NCBI RefSeq assembly: GCF_003351225.1
Contig: NZ_QQSY01000003.1
Location: 124,001-188,000 of the forward strand
Direction of reading: 5' to 3'
DNA from: Dyella solisilvae
Lineage (GTDB): Bacteria > Pseudomonadota > Gammaproteobacteria > Xanthomonadales > Rhodanobacteraceae
Length of the DNA: 64,000 bases
Positions 24,964-32,482 of this stretch are shown here, in pieces (position 1 is the stretch's first letter; the number at the start of each line of letters is the position of its first letter). Made by a program: the position numbers and the translations under genes. Under the pieces are notes generated by a model that was not told where the DNA came from, did no database searches, and saw only the letters and a program-made list of their open reading frames with translations.

Positions 24964-25764
24964 TCATTCTTCGTCGGCGTCCACCGTGCCCTCTGCCTTC
25001 CAGTAGCCGGTGGCGCGCACCCACTCCTTGGGCACGCCCACTTCCTCGGTCAGGTACTTGCGCATGCGGCGCGCACGTCCCGATTCGGCGGCGATCCACC
25101 AGAACGCATCACCGCGCGGCAGCGTCAGTCGCTCAAGCGCCTGCTCCAGCAGCTGGCTGCTCGCCGCATCCGCGCCATCGCGCTCGAACCAGCTCAGCTC
25201 GATCTCCGCGCGTGAGCTGAGCGGCTGGCGATCGGCGCTGCCGGGTATTTCCACCAGGGCGGTCGCGCGTACGCCGTAGGGCAATTCGTCCAGCCAACGG
25301 CCGATCGCGGGCAACGCGGTTTCATCGCCGATCATGATGTAGTGGTCGAAATCGTCGGCGACCATGAAGGACCCACGTGGCCCACCGGCGCCGATGCGTT
25401 GGCCTGGCGCCGCCTGCGCCGCCCACAGCGCTGCGGGGCCGTCGCCATGCAGCACGAAGTCCACGGTCAGTTCGTTGAATTCGTCGTCGAAATGGCGGGG
25501 CGTGTAGTCGCGCATCGGCGACGGCTCCTCGCCATCAGGAAACTCCAGGCGTCCCGGACCTGGTGTCGGCAGCACCAGCTTGCCCTGCGCATTCGGGAAG
25601 AACAGCTTCACATGGTCATCCGGCGAGGCGCTCAGGAAGCCGCGCAGCGACTCGCCGCCAAACACCACGCGCTGCATGTAGGGCGACACGCGCTCCACGC
25701 GCAGCACCTCGATCTCGCGCAGGACGACGGTGTGGCGCTGTATCTGATGGGCATGGCGGGTCAT
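24964..25764 (-). CDS. Siderophore-interacting protein (NAD(P)H ferric-siderophore reductase, YqjH/ViuB type)
   Basis: A 266-aa flavoprotein expected to reduce ferric siderophores in the cytoplasm with NADPH through FAD. The FAD domain carries MRDYTPRHFDDEFNELTVDF near residues 84-103 (the R-x-Y-T flavin motif). The NAD(P)-binding half has MIGDETALPAIGRWLDELP near residue 146 and ends with WIAAESGRARRMRKYL...G...A.GYWKAEG. All are hallmarks of the family. It is the second gene of an operon behind a PadR regulator (36-bp gap), as yqjH is linked to yqjI in Escherichia coli, where YqjI represses yqjH. Confidence 0.92.
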   Translation of the reverse strand: MTRHAHQIQRHTVVLREIEVLRVERVSPYMQRVVFGGESLRGFLSASPDDHVKLFFPNAQGKLVLPTPGPGRLEFPDGEEPSPMRDYTPRHFDDEFNELTVDFVLHGDGPAALWAAQAAPGQRIGAGGPRGSFMVADDFDHYIMIGDETALPAIGRWLDELPYGVRATALVEIPGSADRQPLSSRAEIELSWFERDGADAASSQLLEQALERLTLPRGDAFWWIAAESGRARRMRKYLTEEVGVPKEWVRATGYWKAEGTVDADEE

Positions 25765-25800
25765 GGGGAGTCTCGCGATAAGGGGATGGGGAGGAGGCGC

Positions 25801-26328
25801 TCAGTCTTCGGGAGGATGGGCAATGGCGTGGGCGGTGTGTTCCAGCAGCGCGGCGACGCGACGCGCTTCGGCGGCATTCCATCCCTTGCCGCGCGACATC
25901 AGCGCGTGCTTGAGCTCGTGCATGGCCTGCCGCACGGCGGGTGGCATGGCCATCTTGGCCGCGGTGCGCGCGGCGTGACGGGTGCGCAACGTCATCGCCT
26001 CGACCGCATCCTGGTTGTCGGCGAGGAACGCATGGCCGGCGTCGGTCAGCGCATAACGCTTGCGGTTGCCATGGGCCTGCTCGACGCCGATCTGGCCCAG
26101 CTCTTCGAGCAGGGTCAGGGTGGGGTAGATCGCGCCGGGGCTGGGCGTGTAGTGGCCATGGAACATCTCGCCGATCAGGCGGATCAACTCGTAACCGTGC
26201 CGCGGTTGCTGTTCGATCAGGGCCAGCAGCAACAGCTTGAGGTCGCCGTGACCGAGCAGGCGGGAGCCGCCGCGGGGCTCTGGGGTCTCGCGTTCGGTAT
26301 GCCTGGCGGAGTGGTGGAGGGGGCGCAT
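25801..26328 (-). CDS. PadR-family regulator, YqjI-like
   Basis: A 175-aa PadR repressor. The winged helix covers about residues 24-100 (LLGHGDLKLLLLALIEQQPR, HGYELIRLI, the family-defining YTPSPGAIYPTLTLLEELG, and RKRYALTDAGHAFL). The C-terminal helices dimerise. A His-containing N-terminal tail (MRPLHHSARH) recalls the longer His-rich metal-binding tail of YqjI, which senses nickel. Metal sensing here is inference. A 35-bp palindromic site lies 12 bp before the ATG, so autoregulation of the padR-sip operon is likely. Confidence 0.88.
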   Translation of the reverse strand: MRPLHHSARHTERETPEPRGGSRLLGHGDLKLLLLALIEQQPRHGYELIRLIGEMFHGHYTPSPGAIYPTLTLLEELGQIGVEQAHGNRKRYALTDAGHAFLADNQDAVEAMTLRTRHAARTAAKMAMPPAVRQAMHELKHALMSRGKGWNAAEARRVAALLEHTAHAIAHPPED

Positions 26329-26339
26329 GACGGACTTCG

Positions 26340-26374
26340 TTTCGATATATCGATTTGAAAACGATATATCGAAA
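26340..26374 (-). promoter_or_regulatory. PadR operator: 13-bp inverted repeat made of two CGATATATCG palindromes
   Basis: TTTCGATATATCG and CGATATATCGAAA are perfect arms separated by 9 nt. Each arm itself contains the 10-bp palindrome CGATATATCG, so two dimers could bind about two helical turns apart. AT-rich palindromes of this kind are typical PadR sites. It sits immediately upstream of the padR start. Confidence 0.8.
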
Positions 26375-26407
26375 CTAGAGCCGGGGCAAGTGCAAGGCCT
26401 GAAACGA

Positions 26408-26432
26408 GAACGCCGGCGCGAGGCCGGCGTTC
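26408..26432 (-). terminator. Intrinsic-type terminator after the cyclophilin gene
   Basis: GAACGCCGGC and GCCGGCGTTC form a 10-bp stem around a 5-nt loop. Read on the minus strand it is followed by TCGTTTC. It lies 24 bp past the cyclophilin stop. Confidence 0.6.
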
Positions 26433-26456
26433 AAAGGGGCAGTGACGACTCGGTGC

Positions 26457-27401
26457 TCAGGGCCGGGCCTTGGCCTCGCGCACGGGAATGGTGACGCTGC
26501 ACAGGTCGATCTTGCCGGCCGGATTGCGATAGAAGTCGTCGCGGCGATTGCGCTTGGCGTCGATCAGGGCGGCAAAGGTGGCGCTGTCGGTGCGCAGCAC
26601 CTCGATGTCGGGGCGCTGCGAAGGCGGCAGCTCCGAGGCCAACTGCACCGAGCGGATCGGCAGGCGTTGCTCGGGTTTCTCGTAGAAGCCCAGTGGGCCG
26701 GCGCCGCGAGGCAGGCCGGACAGGTACTCCATGCCCTTCAGCACGCGACCGACCACGGCAAGATTGCGATCCAGCCCGCGAGGGGCCTGCCCGATCACCA
26801 CGTACAGCGCACTGCCATTGCCGGTATCAGGCTCGTTGTCTCGCCCGACGCCGACCATGCCGTAGCAGTGGGTGAGCCATTCCTGCCTGGCAGCCGGATT
26901 GCGCCCCACCGGGAAACCTTCGGAAAAGCCTACCTGCGGCGCGTAGACGTCGCCGTCGGGCAGTGGCGTGAATGGCAGGTTCGGGTCGAGCGCGCGCGTG
27001 TACTCCGGCGGCAGCTTGGCTTTCGCGCTTCCGAGCGGGCGCAGCTTGCTCTTGTCGCCGTTGTCGTCGTCCTCGGGGTCGCCCCACTGCGTGACAAAGT
27101 TGTCCTGCACGCGCACAACGGCCAGGCCATCGAAATAGTGCTCGCGCACCAGGGTGCGGATGTTGGCGGCGTGAAGCGGGGTGAAGTCCGGCGCCAGTTC
27201 GATCAGCACCTGGCCCTGCGGCAGTTGCATCACCAGCAGGTTCTGCGGATCGGGCGCGCGCCATTCCTGTGCGCTCGACTTGCCGAGCAGCTCCTTCGCC
27301 GTGGGCGTGTGGGCCGGCGTGTCGGCCTGCAAGGCCGGGGCGGCGACCAGGGCAAGGGCCAGCAGGGTGCGGGCGAGGCGCGGCAGGTGATCCATGGGCA
27401 T
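26457..27401 (-). CDS. Periplasmic peptidyl-prolyl isomerase, cyclophilin type
   Basis: A 314-aa exported cyclophilin-like isomerase. The signal peptide is residues 1-26 (TLLALALVAAPALQA). The core has ELAPDFTPLHAANIRTLVRE, YFDGLAVVRVQDNFVTQWGD (F-x-R..F..Q-x-GD pattern with Val for Phe), GMVGVGRDNEPDTGNGSALY (normally GSQFF; here the Q/F pair is altered) and NLAVVGRVLKGMEYL. An insertion of about 60 residues rich in Asp (PEDDDNGDKSK) sits after the first active-site strand. Several catalytic residues of cyclophilin A deviate, so isomerase activity is uncertain. The start may be 27395 instead. Confidence 0.85.
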   Translation of the reverse strand: MPMDHLPRLARTLLALALVAAPALQADTPAHTPTAKELLGKSSAQEWRAPDPQNLLVMQLPQGQVLIELAPDFTPLHAANIRTLVREHYFDGLAVVRVQDNFVTQWGDPEDDDNGDKSKLRPLGSAKAKLPPEYTRALDPNLPFTPLPDGDVYAPQVGFSEGFPVGRNPAARQEWLTHCYGMVGVGRDNEPDTGNGSALYVVIGQAPRGLDRNLAVVGRVLKGMEYLSGLPRGAGPLGFYEKPEQRLPIRSVQLASELPPSQRPDIEVLRTDSATFAALIDAKRNRRDDFYRNPAGKIDLCSVTIPVREAKARP

Positions 27402-27519
27402 CCATTCGAGTCAAGGGAAGCGGCAACTTAGCAGAGCGGCGCGAACCAGCACGGCACGGTGCAGCATCTGAGACCGCGCTTCTCTACAATGCCGCCCCCT
27501 TTGCGCACACGCCCGACCC

Positions 27520-28377
27520 ATGGACATCGTCGTCAACGAAGAACTCAAGGCCTACATCGACCCGCTCACCGCCGACGAATACGAAGCGCTGGAGCGCAGC
27601 CTGCTCGCCGAGGGCTGCCGCGACGCGCTCGTGCTGTGGGGCGACGTGCTGGTCGACGGCCACAACCGTTTCGGCATCTGCCAGAAGCACGGACTGCCAT
27701 TCCAGACGGTGCAGAACACGCGCTTCGCCTCCATGGAGGACGTGCACCTGTGGATGATCGAGCAGCATCTCGGACGGCGCAGCGTGTCGGACTTCCAGCG
27801 CGGCGTGCTGGCGCTGCGCAAGCGAGAGATTCTTGCAGCGCGCCGTGCGCCATCCAGGCCGACGCCGGAACCCGTGACCGAGACCGAAGCGGCGGGATCG
27901 GCCGCCACCGAGGTTGAGCCGTCATCCGAGCCAGCCGCGCCGGCGCCGGCGAACGAGGCAAAGCCGGCGCCGCTGCCCAGCCGTCAGGCGATCGCGCGCG
28001 AGGCGCGCATCAGCAACAGCCAGGTCGTCGCCATCGAGAAGATCCACAAGCAGGCCGCGCCGGAAGTGGTGGCGGCGGTGAAAGCTGGCACGCTGTCGAT
28101 CAATGCCGCCGCCGCGGTGGCCAGCCTGCCGGAAGAAGAACAACGCGCCGCAGCCCAGGGCGGCAGCGATGAATTGAAGCAGGCCGCCAAGCGCGTGCGC
28201 GAATCGCGGCGTCGACCGCCGAAGGAAGCGGAAGGTGACGAATCAACGGCGCAGGAAGACCTGCCCACGCTGCGCCGTCGCGTGGCCGAACTGACCGCGC
28301 AGGTCGAGGAACTGACCAAGGACAACGACGCGCTGCGCCAGCAACTGGCCCGCTTCCAGAATCCGATCGACGACTGA
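27520..28377 (+). CDS. ParB/Spo0J-like N-terminal-domain protein
   Basis: A 285-aa protein with an N-terminal ParB-like nuclease-fold segment (ALVLWGDVLVDGHNRFGICQ, where DGHNR is the family GxxR-type pocket, residues 44-49). A helical segment (LWMIEQHLGRRSVSDFQRG) resembles the ParB linker. An Ala/Pro/Glu-rich linker of about 45 residues follows. A second helical part around residues 155-205 has SRQAIAREARISNSQVVAIE, a helix-turn-helix-like stretch, and the C-terminus is a coiled coil (LRRRVAELTAQVEELTKDND). It is not the chromosomal ParB: there is no parA neighbour and the layout differs. Such solitary proteins are often annotated as plasmid partition-related; their job is unknown. Confidence 0.75.
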   Translation: MDIVVNEELKAYIDPLTADEYEALERSLLAEGCRDALVLWGDVLVDGHNRFGICQKHGLPFQTVQNTRFASMEDVHLWMIEQHLGRRSVSDFQRGVLALRKREILAARRAPSRPTPEPVTETEAAGSAATEVEPSSEPAAPAPANEAKPAPLPSRQAIAREARISNSQVVAIEKIHKQAAPEVVAAVKAGTLSINAAAAVASLPEEEQRAAAQGGSDELKQAAKRVRESRRRPPKEAEGDESTAQEDLPTLRRRVAELTAQVEELTKDNDALRQQLARFQNPIDD

Positions 28378-28393
28378 CCTCGACGGGTCAGTC
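28372..28393. terminator. Hairpin spanning two convergent stops
   Basis: GACTGACC and GGTCAGTC pair around TCGACG. The stem covers the stop codons of both the ParB-like gene and pcp, so it could serve both strands. There is no T tract. Confidence 0.45.
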
Positions 28394-29041
28394 CAGCGTG
28401 CCGGCGCCGAGCTTGTCGTCGACCAGGTGGCTGACCGCGGCGTGCAGCGCCACGGTCAGTCCGCGAACGACGTCCTCTTTCGCCATGCTCGGCGCCTGCG
28501 CCTGGCGCACCGCCTGCTCGGGCAGGTAGGGGATGTGGATGAAGCCGGCGCGCACACCGGCGTGCTGCGCGGCCAGGTGCAGCATCAGGTAGGCGACGTG
28601 GTTGCACACATAGGTGCCGGCGGTGTTGGAGATTTCCGCGGGTAGGCCGGCGCCGAGCAGGGCGGCGAGCATGGCCTTGATCGGCAGCGTGCTGAAGTAG
28701 GCCGCGGGTCCGCCCGCGAGCACCGGTTCGTCAATCGGTTGGGCGCCGGCGTTGTCGGGCAGGCGTGCGTCCTGCACGTTGATCGCCACGCGCTCGATCG
28801 ACAGCCGGCTGCGTCCGCCCGCCTGGCCGACGCCGAGCAGGATGTCGGGCTCGATCTCCGCCACCGCCAGCGCCAGCTCGCGCTGCGAATCGGCAAACGC
28901 CGTGGGCAACAGGCGCGCCACCACGCGGTGGTTGCCGATCGCCTTGCCATCCAGCGCGCGCACGGCTTCCCACGAAGGGTTGATGTCCTCATCACCGAAC
29001 GGGGTGAAGCCAGTCAGCAGGATGCGGTGATGCTTGCTCAT
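28388..29041 (-). CDS. pcp: Pyroglutamyl-peptidase I
   Basis: A 217-aa cytoplasmic cysteine peptidase (family C15) that removes N-terminal pyroglutamate from peptides. It begins with ILLTGFTPFGDEDINPSWEA, has VGQAGGRSRLSIERVAINVQ with the catalytic Glu, TAGTYVCNHVAYLMLH with the catalytic Cys near residue 143, and FIHIPYLPEQA with the catalytic His. Length is typical. The ATG at 29041 is chosen over an upstream TTG. It is the last gene of a six-gene operon whose first three genes hydrolyse 5-oxoproline, the product of this enzyme. Confidence 0.95.
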   Translation of the reverse strand: MSKHHRILLTGFTPFGDEDINPSWEAVRALDGKAIGNHRVVARLLPTAFADSQRELALAVAEIEPDILLGVGQAGGRSRLSIERVAINVQDARLPDNAGAQPIDEPVLAGGPAAYFSTLPIKAMLAALLGAGLPAEISNTAGTYVCNHVAYLMLHLAAQHAGVRAGFIHIPYLPEQAVRQAQAPSMAKEDVVRGLTVALHAAVSHLVDDKLGAGTLD

Positions 29042-29062
29042 ACGGGTCAATCCTGGCGGCCT

Positions 29063-30031
29063 TCAGCGAAATACCAGCAGCCACATGCAGAGAAAGGTGG
29101 TGATGAAGATGCCCACGGCGCTCCACCATTGTGCGCGTATCACGCCGTAGGGGTTGCGCAGCTCCAGCAGCGCGGCGGGCACCAGGTTGTAATCGGCCGC
29201 CATCGGCGTGAGCAGTGTGCCGCAATAACCGCAGAGCATGCCCATCGAGCCAAGGATGGCCGGGTTGGCGCCGTACTGGTGCACCAGCAGCGGCAGGCCG
29301 ATGCCGGCCATCATCACCGGGAACGCCGCGAACGCGTTGCCCATGATCACAGTGAACAGCACCATGCCTAGCGCGAACACCAGCAGGCAGGCGAACGCAT
29401 TGCCGCTTGGCAAGACGGCCGTGGCCAGGGCGGCAATCTCGGCGCCCACGCCGCTCTGAGTGAACACCTGGCCGAGCGCCGCCAGCAGCAGCGGCAGCAG
29501 CGCGGCCCAGCCGATGGCGTCGAGCAGGCGGCTGCCCTGCGCCAGGCCCTGGTGCACCGGTGTGCGCGTCACCCACGCCGCGGCCAGCAACGCGAGCACG
29601 CAGGCCAGCGTGAGCCCCGTGAGCGTCATCTGGGCGGGCGCGAACAGCGCATGGCCAGCGACCGACAGGTACGTGCCGAACAGCGCCACCAGCAGGGTCA
29701 CCAGCGGAATCATCAGCGCGGGCATGAACAGCTTGTGGCCTAGCCGCGCCGCCGACTGCTGGCGGCGTGCGGTATCGGCGCCATCGCCGTGCGGGTGGCG
29801 GCGCAGACGTGGCGCCAGCAGGGCCAGCCCGATCACCGCGGCGCCGGCAAGTTGGGCTGGAAGCGCGTTGCCTGCGGCCTGCTGCGCCAGTACGGCATCG
29901 CCGCCGCCAAACAGCAGGCCGAGCAGGGCCCAGAAGGCGGCGCGCCAGAACTGCCGCTCGCGCAGGTTGCGCAGCGCGGTGTAGAACAGGAACAGGGCCA
30001 TCAGCCAGTAGGCGTATTCGACGCGCAGCAT
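29063..30031 (-). CDS. DUF979 membrane protein, predicted half of a 5-oxoproline permease
   Basis: A 322-aa inner-membrane protein with about nine to ten helices. Recognisable family stretches are EYAYWLMALFLFYTALRNLR at the start and the C-terminal MGNAFAAFPVMMAGIGLPLL and GSMGMLCGYCGTLLTPMAAD, the latter a re-entrant-loop-like Gly/Thr/Pro motif reminiscent of carboxylate (DASS/ArsB-type) transporters. It always appears next to DUF969, as here. No biochemical function is established to my knowledge. Its place between pxp genes and pcp supports uptake of pyroglutamate or pyroglutamyl peptides (inference). Confidence 0.85.
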   Translation of the reverse strand: MLRVEYAYWLMALFLFYTALRNLRERQFWRAAFWALLGLLFGGGDAVLAQQAAGNALPAQLAGAAVIGLALLAPRLRRHPHGDGADTARRQQSAARLGHKLFMPALMIPLVTLLVALFGTYLSVAGHALFAPAQMTLTGLTLACVLALLAAAWVTRTPVHQGLAQGSRLLDAIGWAALLPLLLAALGQVFTQSGVGAEIAALATAVLPSGNAFACLLVFALGMVLFTVIMGNAFAAFPVMMAGIGLPLLVHQYGANPAILGSMGMLCGYCGTLLTPMAADYNLVPAALLELRNPYGVIRAQWWSAVGIFITTFLCMWLLVFR

Positions 30032-30033
30032 GC

Positions 30034-30729
30034 TCAGTCCGCCTTTGCGCTGCCCAACAGGGCGGCGCGGCGCTGCAGGCGGCGCTGGTACAACCAGATG
30101 CGCACCGACTGGATGATGAAGGCGGCGATCGCGGTGGGCAGCGCCCATAGCGCAATCGACAGCGGCGTGAGATCGATGCCGTGCTGGGCGTAGAAGCCCT
30201 GGATCAGCAGCACCGCGCCGAGCGCGATGAATACATCCTCGCCAAAGAAGCGACCGATGTTGTCGGTGGCGGCGGCAATCGCGCGCACCTCGTCGCGGTC
30301 GCGGTCGTCGAAAGAGGGAAGGATCTTCTCCGCGGCGGCTTCGCTCATGGGGGCGAGCAGCGGGCGAACCGTCTGCGCCGCGCCGGCCACGCCGGTGAGG
30401 CCAAACATCGCCAGCAGCTCACGCACCAGCAGGTAGCCGATCAGCAGGCGCGCCAGCGTCAGGCCTCGCAATCGCGCCATCCATTGCTGCGCGTGCTCGC
30501 GCAAGCCGGCGTGCTCAAGCAGGCCGATCGCCGGCAGGGTCAGCACGAACAGCAGCAGCAGGCGCGCCGACACGAAACTCTTGCCGAGCAGCGCGAGCAG
30601 TGCAGGCACCGGCAAACCCGCCAGCAGCCCGCTGACCAGGGCGGCGCACACCACCACCGGCACTGCGTTGAAGCGCAGGGCGAAGCCGACCACGATCACC
30701 GCGACGCCCAGCAGGGGCCAGTAGTTCAT
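30034..30729 (-). CDS. DUF969 membrane protein, predicted partner of DUF979
   Basis: A 231-aa inner-membrane protein with about six helices. Family stretches are YWPLLGVAVIVVGFALRFNA, LLLLFVLTLPAIGLLEHAGL with RE, LIGYLLVRELLAMFGLTGVA and TDNIGRFFGEDVFIALGAVL. The FGEDVF motif in the membrane region is strikingly acidic and may belong to a substrate or proton path. The ATG overlaps the pxpA stop (ATGA), and DUF979 starts 2 nt after its end. DUF969 and DUF979 look like N- and C-terminal halves of one transporter split in two. Confidence 0.85.
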   Translation of the reverse strand: MNYWPLLGVAVIVVGFALRFNAVPVVVCAALVSGLLAGLPVPALLALLGKSFVSARLLLLFVLTLPAIGLLEHAGLREHAQQWMARLRGLTLARLLIGYLLVRELLAMFGLTGVAGAAQTVRPLLAPMSEAAAEKILPSFDDRDRDEVRAIAAATDNIGRFFGEDVFIALGAVLLIQGFYAQHGIDLTPLSIALWALPTAIAAFIIQSVRIWLYQRRLQRRAALLGSAKAD

Positions 30730-31502
30730 GCGTCGGCGCCCGGCGCGGCCACCACGATGTCGGCGGCCAGCAGGGCGGCGCGCAGGTTGCGGGCGAAGGC
30801 CACCGCGTGCGGGCCATCGCCGTGCACGCACAAGGTGTCGGCCTGCAGTTCGACGATGCTGCCATCCACGGCGCGCACCTTGCCTTCGCGCGCCATCGCC
30901 ATGGCCTGCGCAATGGCCAGGTCGTTTTCGGTAATCAGGGCGCCCGGTTCGCGACGAGGCTGCAGCGAACCATCCTCCCGGTAGCCGCGATCGGCGAATG
31001 CCTCCGAAGCCACCTGCAGGCCGGCTTCGCGTCCCGCGTCGAGCAGGGCCGAGCCGGCCAGTCCGAACAGCCACAAGGAGGGATCGAAGTCGCGCACCGC
31101 ACGGGCAATCGCCGCGGCCAGCGTGTGGTCACGGGCGGCCATGTTGTACAGGGCGCCGTGCGGCTTGACGTGCCGCAGGCGGGCGCCGGCGGCGCGGGCA
31201 AAGGCGTGCAGCGCGCCGACCTGATACAGCGTCAGCGCATACGCTTCGGCGGCAGTCACCGCCATCTCGCGGCGACCGAATCCCTGCAGGTCCGGCAGCG
31301 AGACGTGCGCGCCGATGGCCACGCCGTGCGCGACCGCCAGCGCCACCGTGCGCTGCATGATGTCCGGGTCGCCGGCATGGAAGCCGCAGGCGATGTTCGC
31401 CGAGCTGACCACCGCGAGCAGCGCGTCGTCGTCGCCCATGCGCCATGGGCCGAAGGATTCGCCCAGGTCACAGTTGATGTCGATGGTCTTGGCGGCGGTC
31501 AT
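30726..31502 (-). CDS. pxpA: 5-oxoprolinase subunit PxpA
   Basis: A 258-aa LamB/YcsF family protein, the subunit of the prokaryotic ATP-dependent 5-oxoprolinase that, with PxpBC, opens pyroglutamate to glutamate. Signatures are IDINCDLGESFGPW, SSANIACGFHAGDP (near residues 33-46), GAHVSLPDLQGFGRREM, RHVKPHGALYNMAA and SEAFADRGYREDGSLQPR, all typical. The start is fixed by the ATGA overlap with pxpC and by the conserved N-terminus. Length is standard. Confidence 0.95.
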   Translation of the reverse strand: MTAAKTIDINCDLGESFGPWRMGDDDALLAVVSSANIACGFHAGDPDIMQRTVALAVAHGVAIGAHVSLPDLQGFGRREMAVTAAEAYALTLYQVGALHAFARAAGARLRHVKPHGALYNMAARDHTLAAAIARAVRDFDPSLWLFGLAGSALLDAGREAGLQVASEAFADRGYREDGSLQPRREPGALITENDLAIAQAMAMAREGKVRAVDGSIVELQADTLCVHGDGPHAVAFARNLRAALLAADIVVAAPGADA

Positions 31503-32482
31503 GCATCTTCCAATCGTTGGGCGATGTCGCGGAGCAGGCGTTGCAGGCGTTGTTGCCGGCGCAGCAGGCGCTCGCTGGCCTGTTCCAGGGTGGTCGGCTG
31601 GAAGCATACGGCATCGCTGGGCTTGCGCTGGGCGAGGCGGGCCAGATCCACCGCGGCCAGCTGGCCGATGCGCGGATAGCCGCCGGTGACTGGCGCTTCA
31701 GCCTGCAGCACGATCGGCTGGCCTGACGGCGGCAGCTGCATCGTGCCGGGCAGGGCGGCCTCGGAGATCAGTTCCAGCGGTTGCTGCAGTTGCAGCCGCT
31801 GGCCTTCCAGGCGGCTGGCCGTGCGGTTGCTGTCCTTGCTGACGGTGAACCATGCCTTGAACAGCGCTCGTCGGGACTCGTCGTCCATTTGATCGAAATG
31901 GTGTCCGCGCATCAGCGCCAGCGGCGCGTGCGCAAAATCGAACCATGGCTGCGGATCCAGTCCCCACGGCAAGTGGACAGGCGCATGCGTCGCGCGCAGT
32001 GCGCGCCATTTCGCGTGCTCGCCGACGGACAGCCGGTCGCCGGCCTGCAGCGCCCGGCCGTGCAAGGGGCCCAGGCGCGCATGCAGGTCGGTGCTGCGGC
32101 TGCCCAGCACCGGTTCGACGGCGAAGCCGCCGCGTACGGCGAGATAGCCGCGACAGCCCTGCCGCATGCCGCCGAGCTGCAGTTCGCTGCGGGCGGGCAG
32201 GGCGCAGCAGGTCCAGCCCGGAACGGACTGTCCACCCACGCGCGCCTCGACCGGCGCGCCGGTCAGCGCGATCACGGTGGCGTGTTCAAAGCGAAGCACC
32301 GGACCGACCAGGGTGAATTCGAGCGCCGCTTCATCGCCGGCATTGCCGACCAGGGCATTGGCCAGGCGCCATGCCGGCCCATCGATGGCGCCGGCGCGTC
32401 CCACGCCCAGCGCCGCATGACCGGGTCGCCCGCTGTCCTGCAAGCTGGTCAACAAGCCGGGTTTCAGCACGCGCACGCTCAT
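31499..32482 (-). CDS. pxpC: 5-oxoprolinase subunit PxpC
   Basis: A 327-aa biotin-dependent-carboxyltransferase-like (KipA/urea-amidolyase-related) subunit. It begins VLKPGLLTSLQDSGRPGHAA and contains GRAGAIDGPAWRLANALVGN, ALEFTLVGPVLRFEH, RGYLAVRGGFAVEPVLGSRS, and ends SDAVCFQPTTLEQA. These are the strongest family motifs. ATGA overlaps link it to pxpB upstream and pxpA downstream, so the three subunits are made together. Confidence 0.94.
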   Translation of the reverse strand: MSVRVLKPGLLTSLQDSGRPGHAALGVGRAGAIDGPAWRLANALVGNAGDEAALEFTLVGPVLRFEHATVIALTGAPVEARVGGQSVPGWTCCALPARSELQLGGMRQGCRGYLAVRGGFAVEPVLGSRSTDLHARLGPLHGRALQAGDRLSVGEHAKWRALRATHAPVHLPWGLDPQPWFDFAHAPLALMRGHHFDQMDDESRRALFKAWFTVSKDSNRTASRLEGQRLQLQQPLELISEAALPGTMQLPPSGQPIVLQAEAPVTGGYPRIGQLAAVDLARLAQRKPSDAVCFQPTTLEQASERLLRRQQRLQRLLRDIAQRLEDA

